Assembly (NCBI GenBank): GCA_038373865.1
Contig: JAXGGA010000084.1
Coordinates: 248,001 to 312,000 of the forward strand
DNA from: Uloborus plumipes
Taxonomy: Eukaryota; Arthropoda; Arachnida; Araneae; Uloboridae
DNA: 64,000 nt
Direction of reading: 5' to 3'
Below the pieces are notes generated by a model. That model saw only the letters and a list, made by a program, of their open reading frames with translations, was not told where the DNA came from and ran no database searches. Positions 20,399-31,429 of this stretch are shown here, one piece after another; the first letter of the stretch is position 1, and the number at the start of each line of letters is the position of its first letter. The position numbers and the translations under genes are program-made.

Positions 20399-21613
20399 CA
20401 CTGAAGTGACAAAAGTCATGGGATAGCAATATGCAAATTTTCAGATGGCAGTAGCATCGCATAGAACAGGTATAAATGCGCAGTGCTTTTACAGAGCTTT
20501 CATTTCTGTTCAAGTTATTCATGTGAAGAGGTTTTAACGTGATGATGACCGCACGACGTGAATTAACAGACTTTGAACGCGGAATGTTAGTTGGAGCTAG
20601 ACGCATGGGTCATGCCATTTCGGAAATCGTTAGAGAATTCAACATTCCCAGATCCACTGTGCCAAGAGTGTGCCGAGAGTATGAAATTTCAGGCATAACA
20701 TCCCACCATGGACAGGGCAGTGGTCGACCGCCTGCACTTAAAGATCGAGACCGGCGACGTCTGCAAAGAGTCGTAAATTCTAACAGACAAGCAACACTGC
20801 GTCAAATCACCGTAGAAATCAATGTGGGACGTACAATGGACGTGTCTGCTAGAACTGTGCGGAGAAATTTGGATTTCTTGGGCTATTCCAGCAGAAGACC
20901 GACTCGAGTGCCTTTACTGACAGAACGACATCGCTTGCAGCGACTCTCGTGGGCACGTGAGCATATCGGTTGGTCCCTAGATGAATGGAAAACCGTGGCC
21001 TGGTCCGATGAGTCACGATTTCAGCTGGTAAGAGCCGATGGTAGGGTTCGAGTGTGGCGCAGACCCCACGAAGCCATGGACCCAAACTGTCAGCAAGGCA
21101 CTGTTCAAGCTGGTGGTGGCTCCGTAATGGTGTGGGCTGTTTTTTCATGGCATGGACTTGGTCCTCTAGTGCGACTGGACCGAACATTGACTGGAAATGC
21201 TTATGTGCAGCTACTTGGAGATCACTTGCAGCCATTCATGGACTTCATGTACCCAAACAACGATGGGATTTTTATGGATGACAATGCGCCATGTCACCGG
21301 GCCACAACTGTTCGCAATTGGTTTGAAGAAAATTCTGGACAATTCCAACGAATGATTTGGCCACCTAGATCGCCCGACATGAATCCCATTGAGCATTTAT
21401 GGGACACCATCGAGAGGTCTGTTCGTGCCCAAAATCCTGCCCCATCAACGCTTTCACAATTATGGACGTCTATCGAGACAGCATGGCTCAATATTCCTGC
21501 AGAAGACTTCCAACGACTTGTTGAGTCCATGCCACGTCGAGTTGTTGCACTTCGCCGGGCAAAAGGAGGGCCGACACGATATTAAGAGGTATCCCATGAC
21601 TTTTGTCACTTCA

Positions 21614-21616
<3 letters not shown>
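20399..21616 (+). mobile_element. Intact Tc1-like transposon (DD36E), 1218 bp
   Basis: Perfect 27-bp TIRs at 20,399-20,425 and 21,590-21,616 start CACTGAAGTGACAAAAGTCA. TA flanks both ends; because the site is a TA microsatellite, the duplication cannot be distinguished from the target. One intron-less transposase gene fills the interior. Compact size, perfect TIRs and an intact ORF suggest a recent and possibly active copy. Confidence 0.95.
20542..21585 (+). CDS. Tc1/mariner transposase with DD36E catalytic triad
   Basis: A 347-residue transposase that would cut and paste the surrounding element at TA sites in the nucleus. I start it at the first ATG (20,542); the ATG at 20,545 is an alternative. 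Residues about 1-110 hold the paired-type bipartite helix-turn-helix that binds the TIRs ([20 protein letters not shown], then GRPP). The DDE catalytic domain has D156 in WSDESRF, D247 in DDNAPCH and E284 in [12 protein letters not shown]. There are 36 residues between the second D and the E, not the 34 of typical Tc1 proteins; the two extra residues lie between WF and WP. No stops or frameshifts. The reverse-strand ORFs over this gene are shadows. Confidence 0.95.
   Translation: MMTARRELTDFERGMLVGARRMGHAISEIVREFNIPRSTVPRVCREYEISGITSHHGQGSGRPPALKDRDRRRLQRVVNSNRQATLRQITVEINVGRTMDVSARTVRRNLDFLGYSSRRPTRVPLLTERHRLQRLSWAREHIGWSLDEWKTVAWSDESRFQLVRADGRVRVWRRPHEAMDPNCQQGTVQAGGGSVMVWAVFSWHGLGPLVRLDRTLTGNAYVQLLGDHLQPFMDFMYPNNDGIFMDDNAPCHRATTVRNWFEENSGQFQRMIWPPRSPDMNPIEHLWDTIERSVRAQNPAPSTLSQLWTSIETAWLNIPAEDFQRLVESMPRRVVALRRAKGGPTRY

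Positions 21617-21646
<30 letters not shown>
21617..21646. repeat. (TA)n microsatellite, right part
   Basis: TA run directly after the right TIR of the Tc1 element, continuing the microsatellite into which it inserted. Confidence 0.9.
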
Positions 21647-21649
<3 letters not shown>

Positions 21650-21652
<3 letters not shown>

Positions 21653-22435
21653 AATATATTCTCCCCTCCCCATGCTGATTAAGTCTTGTATGTAACACAT
21701 ACATTGATGCGTAATATAAATATACACACAATCCCATCCAAGGGTTGTGTGTGGCACACATTATTTTCGTTTCTCTGAATAAGATAATGATATTTGTTTC
21801 ACGTATGTAGGAATTTAGAAAAAATAGATTAAACCTGTTAGGTAAATAGTAATAATATGATAAACTAAATCTTAAAAAAAAAAAAAAAATTCTAGATCGC
21901 AACAAATGTCTAAAAGCTAAAATTCCAAAATGGCAGATAGCAATATTGCAGAATGGCATAATATCATCACTTTCCTCGCAGCTTGCGTGACCCGCTACCA
22001 TTTACGAAACCATTACGATTTGCAATGTTAGTATTCTCGGAGACTGAGATGGGAATAGATCACAAGCATAAGTCATACAGATAAGTCTTGAGTGAAAGTG
22101 AAAAGAAAAAAATGTAGCCCCATGTTGGTTACTAGGAAGCATTAACTTATGCGTAAAAATACAAATATAGACACGGAAGCAATTCCTTTCAGGGGCTAAA
22201 GAGCCAAAAGATATTTCATTATTGGGAGAAATGTTTTTCTCATGTATCTTTTGGCGTATGTTATTTATAGATTGGAAGATCGGATGGATAGCTTCAGGAA
22301 CTAATTACCAAAGATTCTTCTTTATTAATAGAGGGTTAACTTAAAAAAGTTGAAATATCACTTTGATCATGCTAATCAATCATAACAATTGACAAGTCAT
22401 TTATCATTTGAAACATACAGAAAACAATAACCCTA
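21650..22435. other. Intergenic DNA, nothing assigned
   Basis: AT-rich with a poly(A) run near 21,873-21,889. No gene, TIR or tandem repeat recognised. Confidence 0.45.
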
Positions 22436-22660
22436 CCCTGTTAAAACTACGGGTTGCGCAATGCGTATGGCACCTTTTAGGGAAAACGTTGTAGCACCAG
22501 CGGCATCTCTCCCTATGGCACCCTTGGTGTCATTTGGCCGACTATGGCACCCATAGAGTGCCACAAGGAGTCAAGTGGCACATTCAAGGGTGCCATAATA
22601 TAATGGTGTCAAGTCGCATTCTTCAGGTGGTGCCGCTGGTGCTACAACGATTTACTCATA
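22436..22660. repeat. Foldback repeat with CTGTTAAAACTAC end
   Basis: GTTGTAGCACCAGCGGC near 22,489 recurs inverted as GCCGCTGGTGCTACAAC near 22,635, with further inverted TGGCACCC/GGGTGCCA words between. The left terminus CCTGTTAAAACTACGGGTTG matches, in reverse, the right end of the repeat at 42,118-42,291. A MITE family is likely; the ORF across it is not credible. Confidence 0.55.
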
Positions 22661-23659
22661 GGATGTCGCTGGTCCTGGCAAGATTTTTGTTTCGGGGTCA
22701 TTATGGTAATTTGGTAATTTTAATTATCTCAGGAACATGGAAAAAAAATCCCTGCAAAAGCTTTGTTTTTGTGGTCAGGATAAAAACCTGAAGATTTGAG
22801 GGAAACTGTCAAATCTCCAGTTTTCTTACTTTACGACAAAAAGAGAACACTATATTTCCAATCAGTAGTATTTTTCAACTAAAACTGCACGAATAGATGA
22901 CAAGAAACCTATACATGGGTAGTTTTTGAGCATATTTTATCACTTTCTTAAACGAGTCCTGAAATGTGACCCTCCATCATGTCTTCCTTTTAAGTTCTCC
23001 AATACCGATGCTAAAACTTTTGTATTCCCTGATGAAATTGCTACCCTTACTTTTCGGAATAGGTACCCATATCCCCTTTGAAATTTTCAAAGTGGGCATA
23101 AGGATAAGCAATTTGATGTAACCCATGAAGGCTCTTGTGACAGAAACATGTATTTTAATACCTCCTGAAAAGATTTAATAGGCTCTACTGCGCCAAACGA
23201 TAATACTGTAAAGTTCTATAAAATGAAGAGATGTCAAAGATAATTACTTTAAGACAACAGACATAAAATTTTTAAAAATTTAAAAACATTTTCGAAACAG
23301 ACGCATATACGAAGTTTAATATTTTAAATAATAAGGCGTCAGAGAAAACTGAAACTAATACTTTTGAGTAAAACCAGAAGCACAAATAACAAAACAAAGA
23401 CAAGACAAACACAAGGACAAAGAGAAAAGCACAAAATTGGACACACAAAGTCAATCTGATGAAAAAAGGGGACCAAATTAGGATGGAGTATGTTTACTAG
23501 CAACGCCGTTAAAGATGATGAAAATGGTTAAAAGATTTAAAACGAATGTGATTAAAATTTGAGCAGTTACAAAAAATATGCAACACTGTCTGATTAACGT
23601 TGCATTTGATGCATATAGGAGCTTGTTCGTGACAAAGTAGGTATTTATGAGTGAATCTA
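22661..23659. other. Intergenic DNA, nothing assigned
   Basis: AT-rich with no recognised gene or repeat boundary. The minus-strand ORFs near 23,272-23,454 and 23,478-23,717 are low-complexity and unconvincing. Confidence 0.4.
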
Positions 23660-24440
23660 GAGCAGAAGCTACAATGCGTCTAAGACTTGAAGAATGTCTT
23701 GAGTATTGTGACAGCAAGCCATCTTAAAGGCAGCCCTACCTCACGCTGTTAAAAGTTCCAGGTCATCATCATAAATACTTAATCTCTTATTTGTCAAAAG
23801 AGCAAAACTTGTCCTGATTGCTTTTCGGGATGAAACACTTCCTTTTATCTCATCCACTCAGTATTAACTCCTCTCCAATGGCAAACGTAATTAATATTGA
23901 TATCTACACTGCTGCAAAAAGTATAATTTATACGAGCTCTGGAAATATATAATAAGAATAAACACCTCCAGCAAGAGCACTAGGAAATATCTTGCACAAA
24001 AGCTACGCTCCGTCTAAACCACAGAAGACTTGAAGAATGTCTTGCCATTGTAACAGCAAGCCATCCTAAAGACAGCCTTACTTCTTCTACTTAAGGTTCC
24101 AGGTTCTCATTAAAAAGTGTTTAATCACTTATGTTTCAAAAATGCAAAAGTTGTGATTGTTTTTTGGGATGAAACACTACCTTTTACAACTCCGCTCCAA
24201 TGACGACGTAATTAATATTGATATCTAAGTCAAAGCTACACTGCTACAAAAGGCATTATTTATACAAACTCTGGAAATATATAATACGAATAAATACTTC
24301 CTGCAAAAACACTAAGAAATATCCAACACAGAAGCTACGTTCCGTCTAAACCACAGAAGACTTGAAGAATGTCTTGAGTGTTGTGACAGGAAGCCATCTT
24401 GAAGGCAGCCCTACCTCCCGCTGTTGAAAGTTCCAGGTTA
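23660..24440. repeat. Tandem repeat, about 335-bp period, 2.3 units
   Basis: GACTTGAAGAATGTCTTG occurs at 23,684, 24,027 and 24,359, each followed by a CAGCAAGCCATCYTAAAGRC-like run (first G changed in unit 3) and GTTCCAGGT. Between them GGGATGAAACACT, CTCCAATGRC, AATATTGATATCTA and CTGGAAATATATAATA recur in order. Units differ by substitutions and small indels. Part of the unit also occurs inverted at 24,840-25,005. Confidence 0.8.
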
Positions 24441-24780
24441 ACAGTATTTCACCAGTAATTGAACCGGCTGACACGTGATTTCGCGCTAGGCATCCGACCA
24501 TATATATTCTTCAATAGAGCCCATCGAGATTTCGAAGGCAATAGAGATCGCCCGTTTTTCTGAAATCGAATCAAATAGAGGAGAGCTTTTGGAAGGAAAA
24601 AAGAGCGGGAGAATTGTCGAAAAAGGACTTTTCCAAATGTTGGGGAACGGCGGTTGTGATTTACTGCGCTGTCTTGGAACCTCAACTGTGCCGCAAGAGC
24701 AGTTTATTTACCCACTTGTCAAGATGCGGAGTTCCAGAAGCACCCCCCGAGTGGTTTGAGATATGGTATGAAGTGTAAAC
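24440..24780. other. Higher-GC unique block between inverted repeats
   Basis: A relatively GC-rich, repeat-free stretch containing an E-box-like CACGTG (near 24,472). It lies between the tandem array and its inverted copy. No convincing ORF. Possible regulatory DNA on composition only. Confidence 0.25.
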
Positions 24781-24839
24781 GTGGCGATTGTTGTCTGGAA
24801 ATTGAGAAAAAATTAAAAACTTTTCCAGAGTTAATAGTT

Positions 24840-25005
24840 CCATAAATTATGCCTTTTGACTTAGATATCAATACTAATTACTTTGTCATTGGAGAGGAGC
24901 TGCTACTGAGAGAATGAAATGAAAAGGTAGTGTTTCATCCCAAAAAGCAATCAGGACAAGTTTTGCTCTTTTGACAAAGAAGAGATTAAATGCTTATAAT
25001 GAGAA
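24840..25005. repeat. Inverted partial copy of the 335-bp repeat
   Basis: Read in reverse, this segment matches the 23,757-23,915 part of the array in order: CTCTTTTGTCAAAAGAGCAA-like, CTTGTCCTGATTGCTTTTTG, GGGATGAAACACTACC, CTCCTCTCCAATG, ATTGATATCTAAGTC. It shows that the repeat family also exists in the opposite orientation. Confidence 0.75.
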
Positions 25006-25938
25006 CAGAACAAATTTGATAGATAAAGTGAAATGTGACTGTAGTTTTGAAGTAACGGGCGTAGTTTTCTTTTTTTTCTCCTTCACTTTTTATTTTCTGT
25101 TTTTCTGTCCTTTTTTCTGTTTACTTTTTTAACAAAACAAATCGTAATTTTCTCGCGATCGTAAAAAAAATATTTAAGTGCAGATATTTCAAAACTCTTT
25201 GTTGATTGTTTGAAACATCTCTTTCCGGGGTTTCATCTGAGTTGGTTATTATTATTTATTTGTTTATTAATTTGTTTTTTAATACCGTGGCCACTACTTT
25301 TTAGAATTTAAAAATATCTTCAGATGTGACTCTGGATAGTAAAATAATTTTTTACTGACCTTCATGAATAGTATCAAGACTTTTTCGCGGACAAAAACAA
25401 TCCAGGTTAGTAACACTAGCGGAAGAGAATATGACGTCACAAATAAATAAATAAATAAATAAAAACAGAAAAGCGACTGTTTCTTCACTAAAGCTGAAAT
25501 TTAACTTGTTGCCTTCTTACATAAAATCTTATTTATAAAAGTATTCAACCCTCTTGTAGACTATAAGCAACATGCTGCTCGGAATTTATGAAATTAATAT
25601 TATCACGTAATCACACACCGTAGCTCGGGGCCCTACACTCGGAACTTATGAACTGGAAATAAAAAAAAAAAAAACAACTAGGACGACCAATGGTATGAGT
25701 ATTTGCGAAAACTTTCGGTATTTACGAAAGTTTCAAAGAAATATAAATTATTGTTTGCTCAATGTGTTTTTATGTGTATAGTCTTTAAAGATAGGGGCAA
25801 CAAGAGTTTAGTGAATAATAAAAATTTAGCAATACGTGCATTGATTATTATTATTTTTCTTTTTTAATGTCCCAAATCTGAAAAATTATGTTTTTGAGTA
25901 GGACTAATCCGAGATTCAGCACTTTGTCTTAATAAATA

Positions 25939-26282
25939 CAGTAAGCTCCCGATTTTCCGTGGAATAGGGCGGCACGGTAGCAGCGGATAAGCGAATACAG
26001 CGGATAATCAAAAAATATATATAAAACAATATCAATGTATGAAATAGCCAAAAAAGTCAATAACCCGACACATGCATTTCAACTACAGCTAAATTGAATG
26101 TAAAAAATATCTTAAAAGGATAAAAACGACGAATAACGCAATTTCATTTTTTTTTTTTTTTTGTATTCATTGAAGTTTTAGCATTCAGTTCATAACAGTA
26201 AGAAAAGAAGACTAAAGTGTGAAAGACCCGCGGATAATCCGAATCGTGGATAATCCGACAACCGAAAATCGGGAGCTTGCTG
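25939..26282. mobile_element. Pogo/Tigger-like MITE, 344 bp
   Basis: The left CAGTAAGCTCCCGATTTTCC and the right, reversed CAGCAAGCTCCCGATTTTCG, are TIRs flanked by TA (25,937-25,938 and 26,283-26,284). Subterminal GCGGATAATC repeats on both sides (including CGCGGATAATCCGAA) are typical of pogo/Tigger ends. No coding capacity. Confidence 0.75.
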
Positions 26283-26691
26283 TATTATTATTTCTTTGAT
26301 CTTGCCTACTAAAATGGAAGAAAGAAAAAAATTGATTTCATTACCTAATTCAATTGTTTAAAAAACTGAAAGTCCCCAATTTCATCAGAAGGCAAGAGCC
26401 ATTTGTAAAGCAAGGCCGAGCGTCGGCATTGAAAAAGCGTTGCTTTGACATAGATACTGAAAAGGGTTGCTCGATTGGAACGGTGTGCATAAGGTATATA
26501 ACTTGGGGGGTTAGGATGATTTATGACCATGGTAGGGACATTTCAGGGGTTTATTTTCTCGGGGGATCGTTCCATTTAGTAGGGGGTTGGTTCGAGCCAG
26601 GTGCCGTCTGTCTCCTCTCCCTGCACGTTCACTTTTTCTTTTCCATCAGCACATAGAGAGCAGAAACTGCTTTGTGATGGAAAATGGAAAG

Positions 26692-26895
26692 GCATGCAGT
26701 TTCGGCTTCAGATTTTGAGGTTCAAATACGCATTTTCAACTGTGGTATGTTCTTGAAAAGTACACGCATTTTTTTTTTACCGCAACCTGTACGACATGCA
26801 GTTTCGGCTTCAGATTTTGAAGTTCAAATTTTATTTTCACTGCTTTATGTTCTTCAAAAATATACGCATCTTTTTTTACTGCAACGTGTACGACA
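26692..26895. repeat. Tandem duplication, 102-bp period
   Basis: ATGCAGTTTCGGCTTCAGAT begins at 26,694 and again at 26,796. Each unit then continues TTTGARGTTCAAAT, TATGTTCTT, ACGCAT plus a T run, and CYGCAACSTGTACGAC. Two units with modest divergence. The ORF spanning them is repetitive and not a known protein. Confidence 0.85.
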
Positions 26896-27164
26896 CGGTG
26901 ATTATAATATGTAATGTCAATAGTTAAATCTGTAGCTCAGAGCCAGTCTAACGTAAGTCCAAAAAGAAGATTTTTATTTTATTGCTGCATTGTATGTAGA
27001 ATCTTAGTTCGTATCGAGAAATGAGAACGTTTTATTGTTAAAAGAGCGCGAGTCCCATCCTTTGCATGCATCAGCCAAAGGTTTTAACTCTCACCTGTAA
27101 AGTAGTAATGTGACTTCGTTAGTTTATTTATTTATTTATTTTTATTAATTTTTTTACAGTTATG

Positions 27165-27435
27165 CAGGGCGGATACAAGGGAGGGGCGATGGGGGCGATC
27201 GCCCCTCCCTTGGAGACTCTTCCTCGGTAATTTTTCGATATTGAAGTTCTAAAAATACAACTTTATACGAGTTTAAATGCAATTGAGGAAGAAGGTTTGG
27301 GGCTCTCCCCGGAAATGTTTCGGAATTGAAGTCCAAATCCTTTGTGATCGATATTTACAAACCTGTATGCATAGTAAAAAGTAAGAAATAAAATTAAATC
27401 GCCCTTCCCTTGAAAAATTTCTGGATCCGCCCTTG
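27165..27435. mobile_element. hAT-like MITE (GGCGGATACAAGG family, copy A)
   Basis: 271 bp starting CAGGGCGGATACAAGGGAGG and ending, reversed, CAAGGGCGGATCCAGAAATT. The flanking 8-mers CAGTTATG and CAGTGATG match at 7 of 8, consistent with a hAT duplication. A near-palindrome around GGGGGCGATCGCCCCT lies at the left end. Homologous to 43,145-43,391 and 45,578-45,871. No ORF. Confidence 0.75.
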
Positions 27436-27582
27436 CAGTGATGACTTACTCAAAGCAGAAAAATGCGAGGGCGTTATTGGTCGTTTTTAGCTTTTAAAGA
27501 CATTTTTTGCATTCAATGTGTCAGTTTTAGCGATAATTTTAATGTATGAGTTGCGTTATTTAACTTATTTAGCTATTGTATA

Positions 27583-27663
27583 CAGTAGTATCATTTTTAT
27601 CTATATTTCGGATTATCCGCGGCTACGGTGCATCCCTTTCCTCGTATAATCGAGAGTTTACTG
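27583..27663. mobile_element. Pogo-like terminal fragments
   Basis: CAGTAGTATC on the left and, reversed from the right, CAGTAAACTCTCGATTATAC, with TA outside and GGATTATCCGCGG inside. Only about 80 bp, so this is a deleted remnant of a pogo/Tigger-like element. Confidence 0.45.
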
Positions 27664-28375
27664 TATATTTTGTTTTGACGTTTTGAAACTAAAGCAGCAA
27701 CACCTTTTGTATTTTGTCCAAACTTTGTTGCTCCATTCAGCAAAACATTTTCCAACTTCCATCCTCTAAACGTAATGGATGATACCCTGTTTATCTCTTC
27801 ATCAGCGATGCCCAAAACATAAAGGTTAAAGTGGTAACCTCCGAACTTAGCGGTCCTTCAGATAAATTTCCAGCAATTCCCCCCCCCCCCTGTACTGCAA
27901 AGACTTCAAAAAAGAAAGAAAAAACGCTGCGATTAATTCGTTGCATACATACTCTTCTTGCGCTGTTGTCATAAGACATGATTGTTCCCGCCTTTTCTCG
28001 CATCTTCTCTTTCGTTATTTCTTTACGTTGAGTAATGGTAGTTGCTGTAAGCTAGAGAATCTAAGCATTCATTTATCATGCGAAAGGCCATTGCGTTTCA
28101 TCGTACCAACTTTTGAAACAACTTTGCAACATTGTTCATACAATTTGGCATCCACCAATTATAAAAACTAATTAATATAATACTACGTTAACTTACTACT
28201 CATATACTAATAAATGTATATATAAAGACACTGGCGCAGCCAATATTTTCTCTGCGTGTGGGGGAGGGGGGAAGGAGGGGAGGTTGGTCATAGCAATCCT
28301 TACCTGTATACATATCTTCACCTTTTTTAATTTATTTTCAAGACAACAAAAGTTTTTTCCTACTTCATCAACCGC

Positions 28376-28404
28376 TATTTCACTTTGCCCCACATTCCTC
28401 TACT
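28376..28404. mobile_element. Isolated end of the GGGGAATG family
   Basis: CTATTTCACTTTGCCCCACA followed by TTCCTCTAC matches the right end of the elements at 5641 and 36,214. No matching left end is visible within 1 kb, so it is a fragment. Confidence 0.55.
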
Positions 28405-28627
28405 TAAGTTATTTCGAAGAATATTATGAAGTTGGTAGCAAAAGAGAAAATTAATTTGTATGAAGTTATACTTATGGGTCAGAAAGAAAAATTATTTGAT
28501 AAAATCATTTCGAAAAATAGCCGAAACAATCGAGTATAGGCGACCAAATAAACCTCAACTAAGATTTGAACTAGTTGCACCACTTTTGCGAAGCCCTTTT
28601 GCTCCAGGCCAACGTGCGTTCGTAACC

Positions 28628-29164
28628 AAATATAAAAAGCCATGAAATTTATTTTCCCTGACAGCGACTATTGAACTAGAAAAGCTAGAGACGATTAAAA
28701 CAGCTGGCAAAATATTTGCCTCAGCTGTCTTTTGTAACTCATTCTTGTGGTTGTAGATGAATTCTTAATTCTTGTCGTTAGAGAAGAGAAGTAGCCCTAT
28801 TAAGATCGCAGAATATTCTCGAAAATTTTGTCACAAATATGATGGTCGAGGCAGTCTTGTTCTCGCTTAAATCAGTCGAAGCAGAAACATTGGAGTCACA
28901 GCCAAATATAAAAAGCAATGAAATTTATTTTCCCTGACATCGAATATTTAACCAGAAAAGCTAGAGGCAATTGAAACAGCAAGCAAATATTTGCCTCTGC
29001 TCTCTTTTGTTATTCATTCGTGTGGTTGTAGATGAACTCTTAATTCTTGTCGTTAGAGGCAAGAAGTAGCCTCATTACGATCGCAGATTCTTCTCGAAAA
29101 GTTTGCCTCAAATATGATGGTCGGAGGTTCTCGCTGACAGCAGTCGAAGCAGAAACATTGAAGT
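28628..29164. repeat. Tandem duplication, about 276-bp period
   Basis: TGAAATTTATTTTCCCTGAC begins at 28,643 and again at 28,919. The units continue in parallel through GAAAAGCTAGAG, ATATTTGCCTC, GTGGTTGTAGATGAA, CTTAATTCTTGTCGTTAGAG, AATATGATGGTCG and AGTCGAAGCAGAAACATTG. About 85-90% similar by eye. No coding frame is conserved between units. Confidence 0.85.
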
Positions 29165-31084
29165 CGGATGTCATTTGCAAAGCCCCTTTGTCTCTGCTGC
29201 CGGACCCACATGCAAGGAAGAGAAGCGGAAGCCGGCAGCGGTGGAGAGTCCAGCTGCCAAACTCAATAATGGGGGGAATTTTGCTCTTGAAACGAACGGA
29301 GAATGGAGTTTTAAAGTATTATTCAGCAGAAACTTTTCTCACACTGACCGGCTTGCTCTAATTGCCTTGGTGGGGTCAGCATAACGGAATGATTTAACAA
29401 GCTTAATGAGCTTTTCTTTATCTTCAGGAAACAACGTGGACAAGCAGTCGCCCACGAAGGCGCATTTTGCTAAACCATCGGCGACTTAAAAATAACAACT
29501 CAAGCTGGAATTTTCACATGTTAGAGTGACATTTATTTCGAGATAGTCTGAGAATTAAGTTTAAATGAAGCATTTTTAATCAGCAAACGTGTTTCATTCA
29601 TTGAAAATTGAAAATACGCGGTAAAATTTTAGTCAAGCATATTTTTTACGTATTCTATCCATAAGAAAAATTTAGCATCCTGGAAAAGTAAACCTGTAAA
29701 GACATTTTCCGTGCGTTGAAAGAAAAAGGCTAGGGCAAGGTCTCTGAACTTAGGAAGCGAAAGTTATGTATGATGCTGAATGAAATTACTTCGATTCGTT
29801 ATCAGTTCTTCATTTTTTACATACAATTAATTATTTTATTTATAATTAAATTAAGACTTTGAAAATTGTACCAATTTGATCAAGAAGAAAAAGATTTTTC
29901 CCAACCCTATTTGATTTCATTTTAAATGACTCGTTTTTTCATTACCAAAGTATTTTCTTTATACTGATACCTTTGAAAAAAAAAAAAAAGCTCAAAATAA
30001 AGAAAAAAAATCCTGTATGAAACTCTCAACATGAGAAAGTATTCCTTTTTATTTGAACTAAGTGCTCAACTTCTATTGAACAAAAATTTTTTAACCACAA
30101 TTATTTCATCAAGAAAAGAAAACTTCTTGACAAGTGAGACGAAAATATATGGCGGTGTTCTAGTCCAAATGACGATTCAGTGTTGAATCACAACTTTGAA
30201 AAATGGATTGAGAAAAGTAAAACATTGATATTTCAGTATGTGGTAATGTTATGCGTCTCGTTTACATAATGTTTATTATTATTATTTTGCATGACTGACT
30301 ATTTAATTTTACTGCTAATCGAGAGAGAAAATCTATACATAGGATGCCAATGTGCAATACGAAGAGATGGAGACTCAAATGTAACTGGCATGAAGATGTG
30401 CTCAAGGATCTGCAAATCATGAATATTACTGGTGTGGAAACAATGGCCCAACGCGAATTGTGATCCAGGGTAAGTCTCATCCCAGGTTGTAATACCAAAC
30501 AAGAGCTCTTAATTCCTAGTTAAGTTAAAACTTTAAATGCATTGAAATTTGATGAAGTGAAAAGCAAAACTTTTTTCCATTAAGACTTCAATATAAGTGC
30601 AAGTTTAGTTTTTTTTCCGTTCATCAACCAAATTTATTGTTCAGTATTGGATTAAAACTCCCAAAAGAGGAAAGCTTCATCAGGAAAAAAATAAACTTTT
30701 CCATATTAAGACTTCAATATTAGTGGTTTTTTTTTTTTTTTCTTCATAACAACTGAAAACTTTCCCTACCCATATCCCGTTGTTATCTGTGGAAGTCGGC
30801 TCAGAATTCTTGCGACCACAGACAATTCCGATCCAAACTTATCGCTCGACAAACGTGGCAGACGGATTGATTGAACCCTCCATCCTACACACAGCATCCC
30901 TGCTAAAGCGCAATACAGGACTTTATTAAAAAATAAATAAAAAAAAATCAGCCCCCGCAATTTGTCTTCGCTCCGATCGCTGGAATAGAAGAGCCAGCAG
31001 CTCCTCAAGCAAAATTGATCCATCTCTAAGCAATGGCAAAGTCGGGGTGCTGCGGGGATAGCTTTTCGGGTAACGGTCAATAAG
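29165..31084. other. Intergenic DNA with a GC-richer 5' edge
   Basis: About 29,165-29,390 is unusually GC-rich for the window and carries overlapping short ORFs without family features. About 30,350-30,500 contains exon-like composition with a GGTAAGT word, but no recognisable protein. The rest is AT-rich. Confidence 0.35.
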
Positions 31085-31420
31085 GCTTTTCACATCGTTT
31101 AATATTCAGGGCCATCAAATGGGGTCTTCACAAAGGTCGGCAGTCCATTTGGGGGCTAAATGCCACGCCGTTTAATCGCCGCTCCAAATTTTATGGCCGC
31201 GTTATATCCCAATAAGGGGGCTTTTAGCACAACCTGCTTCTTGTTGGCGGAAGATTCTATCCGATATTTTATCGCTTTTAAACAAGCGCTTCACGCCGGA
31301 TTATATTGGCGAGTGCTGACTCTCCCCTCAAGCCATAGATCTCCTCAAATGGGTGGCTTGCGAGGTTTAATAGGGGGAAACGTAGCAACAGGTTTCAGTT
31401 TCAATAAAATATGGCATTAA
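31085..31420. other. Repeat-free, GC-richer block; possible enhancer
   Basis: This block lacks homopolymers and is dense in homeodomain-like words (TTTAATCGCC, TTTTATGGCC, TTTTATCGC, CAATAAAA). It has no other copy in the window. Overlapping ORFs of 86 codons or fewer show no domain. Regulatory function is an inference from composition and motif density. Confidence 0.3.
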
Positions 31421-31429
31421 TTATGCGGT

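Noticed and set aside
20849..21235. 128-codon antisense ORF under the Tc1 transposase
   Set aside because: The plus-strand frame carries the full DDE transposase; the antisense product has no domain.
23660..24440. CRISPR-like direct repeats
   Set aside because: Unit length is about 335 bp and imperfect with no short repeat-spacer pattern; this is eukaryotic tandem repetition.
26585..26605. GGTTCGAGCC as a tRNA B box
   Set aside because: No A box at the correct upstream distance and no cloverleaf can be drawn.
28230..28300. CACTGGCGCAGCCA plus G-rich run as another hAT-like end
   Set aside because: The start matches the style of hAT-like ends here, but no opposite end or 8-bp duplication could be paired, so I did not list it as an element.
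30380..30500. Possible exon ending in a GGTAAGT donor-like word
   Set aside because: The translation shows no recognisable protein, has a stop close by in the best frame, and no acceptor or partner exon could be found.
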